64,000 nt of DNA from the NCBI RefSeq assembly GCF_019024285.1, contig NZ_WMKZ01000001.1:682001-746000 (forward strand). Reading direction: 5' to 3'. Positions within the stretch are counted from its first letter, which is position 1. The number at the start of each line of letters is the position of its first letter. Of the stretch, positions 26,980-36,831 are shown one piece after another. Source of the DNA: Alkalihalobacterium elongatum (GTDB taxonomy: Bacteria; Bacillota; Bacilli; Bacillales; Bacillaceae_F). A model generated the notes under the pieces. The model was not told the DNA's origin. It did not search any database and saw only the letters and a program-made list of their open reading frames with translations. Position numbers and translations under genes: made by a program.

Positions 26980-29052
26980 CTAATTTGTCTCTTCTTTATA
27001 ATCACATGATGTACATTGAACGTGTACACCTTTTTTGGTTTTCTTTTCAACAAGCATATGTTCACATTTTGGACATTTTCTTGCAATCGGTTTATCCCAA
27101 GAAACGAATTCACATTCTGGAAAGCGATCACATCCATAAAAAATTCTGCGTTTTTTACTTTTTCGTTCAACAATATTTCCTTCATGACAAGATGGACATT
27201 TTACACCTATATCTTTAACAATCGCCTTAGTATTACGGCAATCAGGAAAGTTGGAGCAGGCCATGAATTTTCCAAAACGCCCCATTTTATAAACCATTTC
27301 ATGTCCACACTTCTCACAATCTTCTCCAGCAGGCTCGTCTTTAATCTCAACTTCTTTCATCTCTTCTTCGGCATGCTTTACTTGCTTTTCAAAACCTTTA
27401 TAAAACCCATCAATAACATGGATCCAGTTTTCTTTCCCATCTTCAATGGCATCTAAATCATTTTCCATCTTTGCTGTAAAATCTACATCCAATATATCAG
27501 GGAAAAATTCATGGATTAACTCAATGACAATTTCACCTAGCTCAGTAGGAACAAAACGCTTTTCATCTAGGGCAACGTAGCCTCTACGTTGAATGGTATC
27601 TAACGTTGGTGCGAAAGTTGAAGGTCTACCAATCCCTAGCTCCTCAAGTGTTTTTACGAGACGTGCTTCTGAGTATCTAGGTGGTGGTTGTGTGAAATGT
27701 TGATTTGGTGTAATTTCCTCTTTTTTAACGGTTTTACCTTCTTCCAAATTCGGTAAAAACTTATCTTCTTCACTTTTCCCATCATCATTACCCTCAATGT
27801 AAACCTTCATGAAGCCTGGAAACTTTACTTTTGAACCTGTTGCTCTAAATACAACATCTTCATTTTTTAAGTCAACAGTCATCGTGTCCATTATTGCTGG
27901 AGCCATTTCACTCGCTACAAGGCGATCCCAAATAAGCTTGTAAAGGCGAAATTGATCTCTAGATAAGAAGCTTTTGACCGTCTTAGGGTCTTTGTATACA
28001 GACGTTGGTCTAATCGCCTCATGGGCGTCCTGTGACTTCTTATCTTGCTTTACCGTTCTTTCACCCTTACGCGTATATTCATTTCCATATGTCTGTTCAA
28101 TGTAAGACTTCACTTCTTGTTTAGCTGTATCGGAAATACGGGTAGAATCTGTACGCATATATGTGATCAAACCTACTGTACCTTCTTTTCCTAAGTCGAT
28201 CCCTTCATATAATTGTTGCGCTAACATCATCGTTTTCTTTGCCCTGAAATTCAACTTACGAGCAGCCTCTTGCTGTAAAGAAGACGTTGTAAACGGTGCT
28301 ACTGGATTTCGTTTTCTTTCCTTCTTTTTAACAGAGTCAACCATAAAGTTGTTACCCTTAATTCTTCCGAGAACATCATTGACTTCAGATTCTGTCTTTA
28401 ATTCAAGCTTCTTAGAACCGAGGCCATAAAACTTCGCTTCAAAGCTCTCTTTATCCATCGAAAATGTGGCTTGGATACTCCAATATTCTTCTGGTATAAA
28501 CGCCTTTATTTCATTCTCTCGGTCTATAATCATTTTAACTGCAACCGATTGTACTCTTCCCGCACTTAAGCCTTTTTTTACTTTCTTCCATAATATTGGG
28601 CTAATATTATATCCTACTAATCGATCTAAAATTCGACGCGCTTGCTGCGAATCAACTAGATCCATATTAATAGATCGTGGTTCTTTAAAAGCATCTTTAA
28701 TCGCTTGTTTTGTAATTTCGTTAAAAACGACCCGGCAATCTGATGTTTCATCAATATTTAAACTATGAGCTAAATGCCAAGCAATCGCTTCACCTTCACG
28801 ATCAGGGTCAGCTGCAAGATAGATTTTCTTTACCTTTTTAGCTGCTGCTTTTAATTCCTTTAAGACAGGACCTTTTCCACGTATAGTTATATATTTAGGA
28901 TTGAAGCCCTCTTCTACATTTACTCCCATTTGACTCTTCGGTAAATCTCTTACATGTCCCATAGACGCTTTAACTGTGTATTTTTTACCTAAGTATTTAC
29001 CAATCGTCTTGGCTTTTGCGGGAGATTCAACAATTACTAAGTAATCAGCCAT
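26980..29052 (-). CDS. topA: DNA topoisomerase I
   Basis: 690 aa from [10 protein letters not shown], preceded by GGGGGAGGAAACGG; 22 upstream codons are excluded. The Toprim domain includes [13 protein letters not shown] near 81-93, and the active-site tyrosine is Y298 in [10 protein letters not shown]. Three C-terminal Cys4 zinc ribbons (CEKC...C, CPSC...C, CPKC...C) bind single-stranded DNA. It relaxes negative supercoils. It has its own promoter at 29096-29125. Confidence 0.97.
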   Translation of the reverse strand: MADYLVIVESPAKAKTIGKYLGKKYTVKASMGHVRDLPKSQMGVNVEEGFNPKYITIRGKGPVLKELKAAAKKVKKIYLAADPDREGEAIAWHLAHSLNIDETSDCRVVFNEITKQAIKDAFKEPRSINMDLVDSQQARRILDRLVGYNISPILWKKVKKGLSAGRVQSVAVKMIIDRENEIKAFIPEEYWSIQATFSMDKESFEAKFYGLGSKKLELKTESEVNDVLGRIKGNNFMVDSVKKKERKRNPVAPFTTSSLQQEAARKLNFRAKKTMMLAQQLYEGIDLGKEGTVGLITYMRTDSTRISDTAKQEVKSYIEQTYGNEYTRKGERTVKQDKKSQDAHEAIRPTSVYKDPKTVKSFLSRDQFRLYKLIWDRLVASEMAPAIMDTMTVDLKNEDVVFRATGSKVKFPGFMKVYIEGNDDGKSEEDKFLPNLEEGKTVKKEEITPNQHFTQPPPRYSEARLVKTLEELGIGRPSTFAPTLDTIQRRGYVALDEKRFVPTELGEIVIELIHEFFPDILDVDFTAKMENDLDAIEDGKENWIHVIDGFYKGFEKQVKHAEEEMKEVEIKDEPAGEDCEKCGHEMVYKMGRFGKFMACSNFPDCRNTKAIVKDIGVKCPSCHEGNIVERKSKKRRIFYGCDRFPECEFVSWDKPIARKCPKCEHMLVEKKTKKGVHVQCTSCDYKEETN

Positions 29053-29095
29053 ATTCCGTTTCCTCCCCCTTTGAGGATTAATATAAATCTTCCCT

Positions 29096-29125
29096 ATTAT
29101 TAAATACATTTTTAGCATTTGTCAA
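29096..29125 (-). promoter_or_regulatory. Sigma-A promoter of topA
   Basis: Perfect TTGACA (29120-29125), an 18-bp spacer and AATAAT (29096-29101, 5 of 6). The predicted start is near 29089, about 37 nt before the topA ATG. It falls in the dprA-topA gap. Confidence 0.65.
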
Positions 29126-29172
29126 ACATTACTTATAAAAAAATTAGAAATATAAGTCCATCATACCCAAAT

Positions 29173-30048
29173 TTAGCAAGATAATTCAGACAAAATGTCT
29201 TCAGCATTTAATATAAGTTTTGCCCCGTTTTGTATCAATAAATTAGTCCCCATTGAACGTTCTTCTAAAATTGAACCAGGTACTGCCATCACCTCTCTAC
29301 CTTGTTCTAACCCATGGTCAGCAGTTATTAAAGCTCCACTTTTCATTTTTGCTTCTACGACTAATATACCTCGGCTAAGACCACTTATTATTCGATTTCT
29401 TTCTGGAAATTGCCAACGCTGTGGTTTTTGAAATGGAGGGTATTCAGATAGTAACAATTGATCCTTCGTCATTAGTTGTGCGAGTGACATATTTTTTTTC
29501 GGGTATATATGATAGAGACCAGAACCTAGTACTGCTATTGTTTTTCCATTTAATTTTAGAGTTAGTTCATGTGCCTTCGTATCAATTCCTTCTGCAAGTC
29601 CACTAACTATTGTCCATCCTTTACTGACAATGGCAGGTAATAATTTATCTATACTATGCAGTCCATTTTGGGAAGGGTACCGTGTCCCAACGACAGCGAG
29701 TGTCTTTGTAGCGGTTAATAGCTTTAAATTTCCTTTACAATACAGTACCCACGGGGGATCAAAAATATTTAATAGAAGGGGAGGGTAGAGATCACTAAAA
29801 CGAGTTACTGGAGTAATTTGATGAATGGTGTACTCATGAAGAAGATCGTCAATATTAAGGTGGTGGAGGTCATGGTAGAAAGTCTCTGCATGTTTATCTC
29901 TCATGGAGAAAATGCGTATAAGATCATGTGGGGAATATTCGTAGATTTTCTGGAGTGTTGGATCGTGTTCAAGAAAGGAGTGAGTGGTTTTCCAGCCTAC
30001 ACCTCTACAGTGATTAATATGAATTAATCGTTTTTTATATACATCCAT
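29173..30048 (-). CDS. dprA: DprA (Smf), DNA-processing protein
   Basis: 291 aa from the ATG after AAAGGTGATG; 18 upstream codons are excluded. An N-terminal SAM-like region precedes the Rossmann-like DprA fold with VVGTRYPSQNG, VSGLAEGIDTKAHE and PERNRIISGLSRGILVVEA. It loads RecA on incoming single-stranded DNA during transformation. It lies between sucD and topA, as in B. subtilis. Confidence 0.95.
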   Translation of the reverse strand: MDVYKKRLIHINHCRGVGWKTTHSFLEHDPTLQKIYEYSPHDLIRIFSMRDKHAETFYHDLHHLNIDDLLHEYTIHQITPVTRFSDLYPPLLLNIFDPPWVLYCKGNLKLLTATKTLAVVGTRYPSQNGLHSIDKLLPAIVSKGWTIVSGLAEGIDTKAHELTLKLNGKTIAVLGSGLYHIYPKKNMSLAQLMTKDQLLLSEYPPFQKPQRWQFPERNRIISGLSRGILVVEAKMKSGALITADHGLEQGREVMAVPGSILEERSMGTNLLIQNGAKLILNAEDILSELSC

Positions 30049-30075
30049 TACATCACCTTTTTGAAGAAATTTAAA

Positions 30076-30120
30076 TACAGAAAAGAGGCTGACTATTAAC
30101 AAAAAATGTCAGCCTCTTAT
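30076..30120 (-). terminator. Terminator of sucCD
   Basis: A perfect 11-bp stem AAGAGGCTGAC/GTCAGCCTCTT (30083-30093 with 30108-30118), a 14-nt loop and a U-rich tail on the minus strand, directly after the sucD stop. The stem end is shared with other hairpins in this window. Confidence 0.8.
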
Positions 30121-30124
30121 TTTA

Positions 30125-31033
30125 TTAGTTTTTATGAGTAATACACTTTTCAAGAAGACCTTGTTCTTTAAGAACAGAGATTAAAGTTTCACCCATAACA
30201 GATGGAGTCTCAGCTACTTTAATTCCGCAGCTTTCCATTGTTTTAATCTTCTCAGCAGCAGTACCTTTACCACCAGAGATAATTGCACCAGCATGGCCCA
30301 TACGTTTTCCTGGAGGAGCTGTTTGTCCACCAATGAAACCAACTACAGGTTTTGTCATGTTAGCTTTAACCCACTCTGCAGCTTCTTCTTCTGCAGTACC
30401 ACCAATTTCACCAATCATGATAACTGCATAAGTGTCTGGGTCTTCGTTAAATAAGTTTAATACATCGATAAAGTCCGTTCCGTTTACAGGGTCTCCACCG
30501 ATACCAACAGCTGTAGATTGACCAATTCCGTTAGTTGAAAGTTGGTGAACAGCTTCATACGTTAATGTACCAGAACGAGAAACTACACCTACATGACCTT
30601 TGTTATGAATGTAACCTGGCATAATACCAATCTTACACTCTTCTGGAGTAATAACACCAGGGCAGTTTGGTCCAACTAGACGAGTTTTCTTACCTTCCAT
30701 GTAACGTTTAACATTAATCATATCGTTTACAGGAATACCTTCAGTGATACAAATTGCTAAATCAAGCTCTGCATCAACAGCTTCCATGATTGCATCTGCA
30801 GCAAATGCAGGTGGTACATAAATAACTGTTGCGTTAGCACCTGTTGCTTTAACTGCTTGTTCCACTGTATCAAATACAGGAACACCTTCGATTTCAGTTC
30901 CACCTTTACCTGGTGTAACTCCACCTACAATGTTTGTACCATATTCAATCGCTTGTTGCGTATGGAATAATCCAGTAGCACCAGTAATCCCTTGTACAAT
31001 AACTTTTGTATCTTTATTAATAAGGATACTCAT
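30125..31033 (-). CDS. sucD: Succinyl-CoA synthetase alpha subunit
   Basis: 302 aa. CoA-binding N-terminal domain with [18 protein letters not shown], and the phosphohistidine near residue 247 in [10 protein letters not shown]. It forms the enzyme with SucC, making ATP (or GTP) from succinyl-CoA in the TCA cycle. It lies 18 nt after sucC and is followed by a strong terminator. Confidence 0.97.
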   Translation of the reverse strand: MSILINKDTKVIVQGITGATGLFHTQQAIEYGTNIVGGVTPGKGGTEIEGVPVFDTVEQAVKATGANATVIYVPPAFAADAIMEAVDAELDLAICITEGIPVNDMINVKRYMEGKKTRLVGPNCPGVITPEECKIGIMPGYIHNKGHVGVVSRSGTLTYEAVHQLSTNGIGQSTAVGIGGDPVNGTDFIDVLNLFNEDPDTYAVIMIGEIGGTAEEEAAEWVKANMTKPVVGFIGGQTAPPGKRMGHAGAIISGGKGTAAEKIKTMESCGIKVAETPSVMGETLISVLKEQGLLEKCITHKN

Positions 31034-31051
31034 TCTCCACGTCCCGCCTTT

Positions 31052-32212
31052 CTATTTCACTAGAGATACGATTTTTTGTGCACCATCAGCCATAGAGTCA
31101 GCTGAAGTGATGTTTAAACCAGACTCTTCAAGAATTTTCTTACCTTTTTCTACGTTTGTTCCTTCAAGACGTACAACAAGTGGTAGTTCTAAACCTACTT
31201 GTTTTGTAGCTTCTACTACACCTTGTGCAATGATGTCACACTTCATAATTCCACCGAAGATGTTAACGAATATCCCTTTAACATTTTGGTCTGAAAGGAT
31301 GATCTTAAATGCTTCAGTAACTTTTTCAGCAGTAGCACCGCCCCCAACATCAAGGAAGTTAGCAGGGTCTCCATTATAGTGCTTAATGATATCCATCGTT
31401 GCCATAGCAAGTCCAGCACCATTAACCATACAACCAATATTACCATCTAACGCGATGTAGCTAAGGTCATATTTAGAAGCTTCGATCTCCTTAACATCTT
31501 CTTCGTCTAAGTCACGATATTCTAAAATATCCTTCTGACGATATAATGCATTTGAGTCAAAGTTTAATTTCGCATCAAGTGCCATTACTTTACCGTCTCC
31601 AGTAGTAACAAGCGGGTTGATTTCTGCGATAGAGCAATCTTTATCAGCGAATACTTGATATAAGCCCATCATAAATTTAACAGCTTGATTTACTAACTGT
31701 TTAGGTATATTGATATTAAATGCTAATCTACGAGCTTGGAATCCTTGTAAGCCTACAGCAGGATCAATATACTCTTTAAAGATTTTTTCTGGAGTTGCTT
31801 CTGCAACTTCTTCAATCTCAGTTCCGCCTTCTTCAGAAGCCATCATAACGATGCGTGAAGTTGCACGGTCTAATACAAGACCAACATAGTATTCTTTCTG
31901 AATATCGCAACCTTCTTCGATAAGTAAGCGCTTTACTTCTTTACCTTCGGGACCAGTTTGGTGAGTAACTAAAACTTTCCCTAAAATTTCTTGAGCGTAT
32001 GTACGAACCTCATCAAGATTTTTAGCAACCTTGACACCGCCAGCTTTACCACGGCCACCAGCATGGATTTGTGCTTTAACAACACAAACGCTAGAACCTA
32101 ATTCTTTTGCAGCTTCTACTGCTTCTTCTACAGAAAAAGCCACTTTTCCATTTGGTACTGCCACTCCGTACTTACGAAGAAGCTCTTTACCTTGATACTC
32201 GTGGATATTCAT
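31052..32212 (-). CDS. sucC: Succinyl-CoA synthetase beta subunit
   Basis: 386 aa. ATP-grasp domain ([18 protein letters not shown] near 44-61, [10 protein letters not shown]) then the ligase/CoA domain with [16 protein letters not shown] and LEGTNVEKG. It is first gene of the sucCD operon. A GGAGGATGG ribosome site and a good sigma-A promoter lie upstream. Confidence 0.97.
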   Translation of the reverse strand: MNIHEYQGKELLRKYGVAVPNGKVAFSVEEAVEAAKELGSSVCVVKAQIHAGGRGKAGGVKVAKNLDEVRTYAQEILGKVLVTHQTGPEGKEVKRLLIEEGCDIQKEYYVGLVLDRATSRIVMMASEEGGTEIEEVAEATPEKIFKEYIDPAVGLQGFQARRLAFNINIPKQLVNQAVKFMMGLYQVFADKDCSIAEINPLVTTGDGKVMALDAKLNFDSNALYRQKDILEYRDLDEEDVKEIEASKYDLSYIALDGNIGCMVNGAGLAMATMDIIKHYNGDPANFLDVGGGATAEKVTEAFKIILSDQNVKGIFVNIFGGIMKCDIIAQGVVEATKQVGLELPLVVRLEGTNVEKGKKILEESGLNITSADSMADGAQKIVSLVK

Positions 32213-32251
32213 TCTCTCTCCATCCTCCTATCAATTGTATCCATATTAGAT

Positions 32252-32303
32252 GACATAGACTAACTAGTCTGTCCAATAGAGATATTTCGTGATGAATTGT
32301 CAA
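32252..32303 (-). promoter_or_regulatory. Promoter of sucCD with a dyad at the start site
   Basis: Perfect TTGACA (32298-32303), 17-bp spacer, TCTATT (32275-32280; 4 of 6). The predicted start is near 32268. It lies inside an inverted repeat (32252-32273) with arms GACATAGACTA and TAGTCTGTC, one base bulged, separated by 2 bp, which might bind a repressor. Confidence 0.6.
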
Positions 32304-32333
32304 ATTCCTTTTTTATTTTAACACTTTTTAAAA

Positions 32334-32362
32334 TTTTTTGGAGGGATAATCCCTCCAAAATT
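32334..32362 (-). terminator. Terminator after the DUF3905-like gene
   Basis: Perfect 10-bp stem TTTTGGAGGG/CCCTCCAAAA (32336-32345 with 32351-32360), 5-nt loop, U-rich flank on either strand. It separates the SASP/DUF3905 unit from the sucCD promoter. Confidence 0.75.
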
Positions 32363-32384
32363 TAATAAAATAGACATATTTTCT

Positions 32385-32684
32385 TCAATTTTCACTGTTA
32401 TTCGTGTCTTTTCCTGTTTTTTTCTCACTTTTTGGTCTTGTACCAGTTAATCCATCATTTCCATATGTTACATTGATTGATGGGTGCATGAACATAGCCC
32501 CAGGTGGATACATTTTTTCTTCAACTACTTCACATTCTGAAGGATCTGCAAACCCCTTGTTTTCGATAGGAGCATTTTCTTCTTGAACCCAATGATCACC
32601 AGACATTTGGGCAGGATCAACATTTTCATCCCAGTGATCTAACGGTGTTTTCGGGTTAGGGTTAAACTCTCTATCCTTACCCAT
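32385..32684 (-). CDS. Small hypothetical protein, DUF3905-like
   Basis: 99 aa, acidic, hydrophilic, no signal peptide or membrane segment. HWDENVDPAQMSGDHWVQEEN is the most distinctive stretch, and I recall similar sequence in DUF3905 proteins of Bacillus; the assignment is tentative. It has its own GGAGGA ribosome site and its ATG overlaps the upstream stop (TAATG). Co-transcription with a SASP-like gene behind a forespore-type promoter suggests a spore role. The biochemical function is unknown. Confidence 0.6.
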   Translation of the reverse strand: MGKDREFNPNPKTPLDHWDENVDPAQMSGDHWVQEENAPIENKGFADPSECEVVEEKMYPPGAMFMHPSINVTYGNDGLTGTRPKSEKKTGKDTNNSEN

Positions 32685-32869
32685 TATTCACATTCCTCCG
32701 TGTTATTGTTTTTATTTGTTTCATCCATAATTTTTCTAGTCATACTTCGACTAACTGCATCCATCTCTTGAACACTGCGGTGAATACCAAACTCCATCGC
32801 AATTTCTTCCCGGTAATGCTGAAGCATTTGCTCACATTCTGGAACGACTAATAAATTCTTTTTTGTCAT
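32684..32869 (-). CDS. Divergent alpha/beta-type SASP-like protein
   Basis: 61 aa from the ATG six bases after AAAGGAGTG (13 upstream codons excluded). NLLVVPECEQMLQHYREEIAMEFGI closely follows the first helix of alpha/beta small acid-soluble spore proteins (LLVPGAEQALDQMKYEIA-EFG), and the tail SRSMTRKIMDE resembles the second helix. The GPR protease site and the full SVGGEITKRLV region are not preserved, so it may bind DNA differently or be a relative only. Confidence 0.6.
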   Translation of the reverse strand: MTKKNLLVVPECEQMLQHYREEIAMEFGIHRSVQEMDAVSRSMTRKIMDETNKNNNTEECE

Positions 32870-32896
32870 CGTTTCACTCCTTTCATTATCTTCACA

Positions 32897-32926
32897 TAGT
32901 ATGTCCAACGTCGATAAAACAATGAA
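32897..32926 (-). promoter_or_regulatory. Forespore (sigma-G/F-like) promoter
   Basis: CATACTA (32897-32903) fits the sigma-F/G -10 pattern CATNNTA. TTCATT (32921-32926) lies 17 bp upstream, a partial match to the -35. The predicted start is about 20 nt before the SASP-like ATG. No sigma-A promoter was seen in this gap. Confidence 0.5.
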
Positions 32927-32970
32927 TAAAGTATGATTAGATAATTTGGTATTGGAGCTTTTTTGACAAA

Positions 32971-33270
32971 CTAAAGAATTTTATGTTTAACATTAGTATC
33001 TTGAACGTTTTTATCTATTCTATAAATAAATGCAAACACTTCTGCAACTACTTCATAAAGTTCAGAAGGTATGGTTTCATTAATTTCAAGTTGACTTAGC
33101 AACTCCACTAAAGACGGATCCTGTTGTATCGGGATATGATGCTCTTTTGCCCGGGCAATAATTTTTTCTGCAACAAGCCCCTTTCCTTTAGCTTTAACTT
33201 GAGGAGCAACGTCTGATGTTTCACTATATGACAATGCAATGGCGGAATGTGCCTTTTTTTCGTTCATCAT
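32971..33270 (-). CDS. ylqH: YlqH, standalone FlhB C-terminal-domain protein
   Basis: 99 aa. From SAIALSYSET onward it aligns along its length with the part of FlhB after the NPTH cleavage site (AVVLKYDGEK..., ending EVFAFIYRIDK versus EILAYVYRLKNK). No membrane segment is present, so this is the cleaved tail encoded alone. Its start overlaps ylqG by 4 nt. It may act with YlqG in secretion switching; its role in Bacillus is not established. Confidence 0.85.
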   Translation of the reverse strand: MMNEKKAHSAIALSYSETSDVAPQVKAKGKGLVAEKIIARAKEHHIPIQQDPSLVELLSQLEINETIPSELYEVVAEVFAFIYRIDKNVQDTNVKHKIL

Positions 33271-35024
33271 ATTCTCATATCAACTCCTTCATATCCATTC
33301 CTCTGTGTATAAGCTTTCTGCGCTGTAAACTGTTGTTCTTTAAATCGTACCCACTTTACATTCGAAAGTGTAAAACCTAAGCCACTGAGTTTCTTTTTCA
33401 ATAGTGGTTGAAGAGCTGTTACTATCAAATTTGGACGTTCATGTTCATTAAGAACCTGCACTGATATTATTCTATTTTGTATTTGAACATCCACAATCGT
33501 TTCTTTTAGTTGCTCTAGATTAAGATAAAAAAGAATTCGACAATGGTCAGAGTCAATTTTTCCTTCCTCGTCCCTCTTCCCTTCCCACTGGACTGACAGA
33601 TCTGTTTGCCATTCTCCTAATTGGAGTGGAATTTGCAAAGTGGTGTGCTGTAAAGGCCCCTGTTGTTCTTGAGCTATCAACTGCTGTCCGGTAATTCGAT
33701 TGAGCAATAGATCTACTTTATCTTTGATACTCTGCGATAACTCCATTTGTTTAAGCTGCAATAATACCCTTTTTAATCGGTCTTCTTGACTGTTTTCATT
33801 TATTATTTGTGCTTGCAATAGTTGTCCTATTTCCCTTTCCTGTAGATAACCTAGCCCAGTTATAATCCGAAGCATTTGATTAGTCAGCGTTGAACGATCA
33901 GAAGTTCGTTCATTTAGTACAGATTGATTCCATAAATTTGTAAGTGCCACCCTTTCTTGTGATGACAAATCCTGCGATGCTAGTTGTAAGTTAAAAAAAA
34001 TGTTCTCTGTTTTTCGAATATGCGTATTATTAAACATAAATAACTGTAACATTAACTGAAGTTGTTGTTGTTGTTCGACCTTTGTGAAAGGTTGTCCTAA
34101 ACGTGGAAAAAGTAATTGGAAGAGTGTTTTTCCATCTACCGTATTTATCGGAATGTCTTTTGGTAATACAGATGGCCATAATTTGTTTATAGTATGTTGA
34201 TTAGCAAGATCTCCCAATTGTCCTTTAAATGTACTAAATAATTGATTTGTATTACCGTTTGCATCTATTATTCCTAGTCTGTGTAATAGTTGTGTTGCCC
34301 CTTCATTCACATCTCTTGTAACTACATTTGAGGAAGCTAAATGAAGCAATTGAATGAATGGGTGTTTACCTTCAGGCAACTGTGTTTCCTTAATAACAGC
34401 CTGAATCCGATTTATATGTACATGTAATGATGGATATTCTTTTTCAATTTTTTGAAGTTCAACAAGAAGATCATTTAAATGATGTAGCAGTGGGCGTTGC
34501 GATCGACTAATTTCCCTAATCGCTTGAAAACTATCTTGAGTTAGCGGGAAATTTTTTTGAAGTAATATTGATAAGACCTTTAGCCCTTCTTCATTAATTA
34601 AGCCAATTTGTTGCAGGAGTTGGGCACCATTTTGAAATATTTCTTTTGTAAAAGGAATTTGTTGTGTTGCGAAATGGCGTATTAATAAGTCATTCACCCT
34701 ATTAGATTGAATCCCTAGTTGGTGAAGAATTTGAACTTGTGACTGCTGGCCACCCTGACGTAAAGCGTTATGATCTAAAATCTTAAGCTGTGGGATACCA
34801 TCTGCACGAACGACTTCTAGCCAATATTTCTGACCTGCGGAGAGTGGTGCCTCGAGTTTTGCAGTTACGGTCCTATTTCCCAATTGAAGTGATGCTATAT
34901 TATTAGGGAAAAATTTAATAATTCTCCCTTGAAATAATTGACCTTTGAAAAGGTGTAATTTTTGAAGTTTTTTATTTTCAATTTTTTGGGAAATTTGTAT
35001 AATTTCACTAAACAAATGGTACAC
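33267..35024 (-). CDS. ylqG: YlqG, FliK-like protein
   Basis: 585 aa, rich in Gln and Leu, mostly predicted helix, with no signal peptide. The C-terminal part (about 475-570), with ILFYLNLEQLKETIVDVQIQNRII and LQPLLKKKLSGLGF, resembles the FliK C-terminal domain that contacts FlhB. Its partner ylqH is an FlhB tail. B. subtilis YlqG is somewhat shorter. Function is not proven. Confidence 0.8.
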   Translation of the reverse strand: MYHLFSEIIQISQKIENKKLQKLHLFKGQLFQGRIIKFFPNNIASLQLGNRTVTAKLEAPLSAGQKYWLEVVRADGIPQLKILDHNALRQGGQQSQVQILHQLGIQSNRVNDLLIRHFATQQIPFTKEIFQNGAQLLQQIGLINEEGLKVLSILLQKNFPLTQDSFQAIREISRSQRPLLHHLNDLLVELQKIEKEYPSLHVHINRIQAVIKETQLPEGKHPFIQLLHLASSNVVTRDVNEGATQLLHRLGIIDANGNTNQLFSTFKGQLGDLANQHTINKLWPSVLPKDIPINTVDGKTLFQLLFPRLGQPFTKVEQQQQLQLMLQLFMFNNTHIRKTENIFFNLQLASQDLSSQERVALTNLWNQSVLNERTSDRSTLTNQMLRIITGLGYLQEREIGQLLQAQIINENSQEDRLKRVLLQLKQMELSQSIKDKVDLLLNRITGQQLIAQEQQGPLQHTTLQIPLQLGEWQTDLSVQWEGKRDEEGKIDSDHCRILFYLNLEQLKETIVDVQIQNRIISVQVLNEHERPNLIVTALQPLLKKKLSGLGFTLSNVKWVRFKEQQFTAQKAYTQRNGYEGVDMRI

Positions 35025-35038
35025 CTTCCCTGAACTTA

Positions 35039-35818
35039 TTATTTTGCGATAGTCTCTTTGACTGGACTAAAACTCTTTCGGTGTTCACCATCAATAATCC
35101 CGTATGTTTCTATCGCTAGCAAATGTTCTTTCGTTCCATATCCCATGTGACGCTCAAATCCAAAATTAGGATGTTTTCTTCCTAGGTTTTCCATATACCT
35201 GTCTCGGGTAACCTTTGCTATTACAGAACTTGCAGCTATGGATACACTAGTCGCATCACCTTTTATGATAGATGTTTGCGGTATAGGTATTGGAAGTTTC
35301 ATAGCGTCTATTAATAGATGTTCTGGCTTTAGCGTTAAGCCTTCTATTGCTTCAGTCATCCCTATTTTTGTAGCTTCATAAATATTAATTTCATCAATAA
35401 CTTTCACTGAAGTTATACTGGTATTTACTGCAATTGCCTCGTGAAAGATAACATCATAAAAAGCTTCTCTCTTTTCTTTTGATAGTTTCTTAGAATCCGT
35501 TAGTCCTGGCAAATAAAAATCCTTTGGTAATATGACAGCAGAACAAACAACAGGACCTGCTAACGGCCCACGCCCTACCTCATCTACACCTGCAATTAAC
35601 TCTAACCCTTTATCTCGGATGTTAGTTTCATATGAACTCATATCGTTAAACATCTGACGTAACTGTGCTTCTTTTTGTAGTCGTCTCTCATATTTCTCAA
35701 CTATTTTTTTTACACCTATTCGGTTATCTTTCTTAATAGTCAAAAATAGTTCTTCAGATAACTCTGTTTCACCTTGTAATAGTAGCTGTTCTATTTGTTT
35801 AATCGTTAATTGACTCAT
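35039..35818 (-). CDS. rnhB: Ribonuclease HII
   Basis: 259 aa from the ATG following GGAGAGG. The catalytic DEVGRGPLAGPVV motif supplies Asp and Glu, with LLIDAMKLP and SIAASSVIAKVTRD downstream. It removes ribonucleotides and RNA-DNA hybrids. An N-terminal extension (about 1-65) is typical of Bacillus enzymes. It lies between rbgA and ylqG, as in B. subtilis. Confidence 0.96.
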   Translation of the reverse strand: MSQLTIKQIEQLLLQGETELSEELFLTIKKDNRIGVKKIVEKYERRLQKEAQLRQMFNDMSSYETNIRDKGLELIAGVDEVGRGPLAGPVVCSAVILPKDFYLPGLTDSKKLSKEKREAFYDVIFHEAIAVNTSITSVKVIDEINIYEATKIGMTEAIEGLTLKPEHLLIDAMKLPIPIPQTSIIKGDATSVSIAASSVIAKVTRDRYMENLGRKHPNFGFERHMGYGTKEHLLAIETYGIIDGEHRKSFSPVKETIAK

Positions 35819-35847
35819 AATATGTACCCTCTCCACATCTTACACTT

Positions 35848-35893
35848 ATTATATCGGATTATAACACTTATTCTTTACTATAGACTGTGTCAA
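35848..35893 (-). promoter_or_regulatory. Probable promoter region of rnhB
   Basis: Two perfect TATAAT hexamers (35858-35863 and 35848-35853) and a perfect TTGACA (35888-35893) are present, but the spacings (24 and 34 bp) are too long for pairing. One TATAAT probably acts with a weak -35, or TTGACA uses a poor TAAGTG 17 bp downstream. Confidence 0.4.
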
Positions 35894-35921
35894 AAGAACA
35901 TTGTTAAAATCTGTAAACAAC

Positions 35922-35958
35922 TAAAAAAAGCAGTGGTCATAAAAGGAAGACCAACTGC
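35922..35958 (-). terminator. Terminator after rbgA
   Basis: On the minus strand GCAGTTGGTC pairs with GACCACTGC (one bulged T), 10-nt loop, then seven U. It lies 11 nt after the rbgA stop, ending the rplS/lepB/rbgA segment. Confidence 0.8.
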
Positions 35959-35968
35959 ACTGTGAAAC

Positions 35969-36823
35969 TTATAGATACTCACCAGGTGTCTCTAATGTAA
36001 TTCTACCTATCTTTCCTGAACGCAATTCACGGAGGATAACTTCTGCAGTTTTATCATAATCAATATATCCCCCACTTTGTAAGAAGCCTCGCTTTTTACC
36101 AATTTCATCAAAAAGCTGAAGCCCTTCTGTAGGAATTTCATCTAGTTTAAAGCGCTCTTTGACTTGTCCTTCATAGCGGTCTTTTAAATAATTAAGTACA
36201 AATAATGCTACATCCTGAAAATCAAGTAACTCATCTTTTATTGCTCCTGTTGCCGCTAAACGAAAACCAATTGCTTGGTCTTCAAATTTAGGCCATAGAA
36301 TTCCTGGTGTATCCAATAACTCCATTTCATTACCAACTTTAATCCACTGTTGCTGTTTTGTAACACCAGGACGATCCCCAGTCTTCGCAATCTTCTTTAC
36401 AGCTAAACGGTTAATTAAAGTACTTTTGCCGACATTAGGTATACCTAAGATCATTGCTCGAATGGCTCTCGGTTTCATCCCACGAGCTTTCATCTTTTCT
36501 AACAGAGGTGTGGCAAGCTCCTTACAACTTGGACTAATTGCAGAAACTCCTCTACCAGATTGACTATCAATCGATAAAACTTTAACATCTTGTTTCGTAA
36601 AATAATTTTTCCATTCATCAGTCACTCTCGGATCAGCCAAGTCAGCTTTATTTAATAACACTAATCTTGGTTTATGAGCAACAATCTCATCAATCATTGG
36701 GTTTCTTGATGACATCGGAACACGTGCATCAAGCAGCTCGATGACGACATCAATTAGCTTCAGCTTTTCCGTTACTTCTCGACGCGCTTTTGCCATATGA
36801 CCTGGAAACCACTGTATCGTCAC
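35969..36823 (-). CDS. rbgA: RbgA (YlqF), 50S assembly GTPase
   Basis: 284 aa from a GTG ([16 protein letters not shown]), seven bases after TAGGTG; an upstream ATG would overlap lepB. It is a circularly permuted GTPase: LLNKADLAD (G4) precedes [14 protein letters not shown] (G1) and [10 protein letters not shown] (G3). It acts late in 50S subunit assembly. It follows lepB. Confidence 0.96.
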   Translation of the reverse strand: MTIQWFPGHMAKARREVTEKLKLIDVVIELLDARVPMSSRNPMIDEIVAHKPRLVLLNKADLADPRVTDEWKNYFTKQDVKVLSIDSQSGRGVSAISPSCKELATPLLEKMKARGMKPRAIRAMILGIPNVGKSTLINRLAVKKIAKTGDRPGVTKQQQWIKVGNEMELLDTPGILWPKFEDQAIGFRLAATGAIKDELLDFQDVALFVLNYLKDRYEGQVKERFKLDEIPTEGLQLFDEIGKKRGFLQSGGYIDYDKTAEVILRELRSGKIGRITLETPGEYL

Positions 36824-36831
36824 GTTAACAC

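Noticed and set aside
27016-27456. 146-codon plus-strand ORF antisense to topA
   Set aside because: Mirror of the topA zinc-ribbon region; no independent support.
30930-31379. 149-codon plus-strand ORF antisense to sucD/sucC
   Set aside because: Opposite-strand shadow spanning two real genes.
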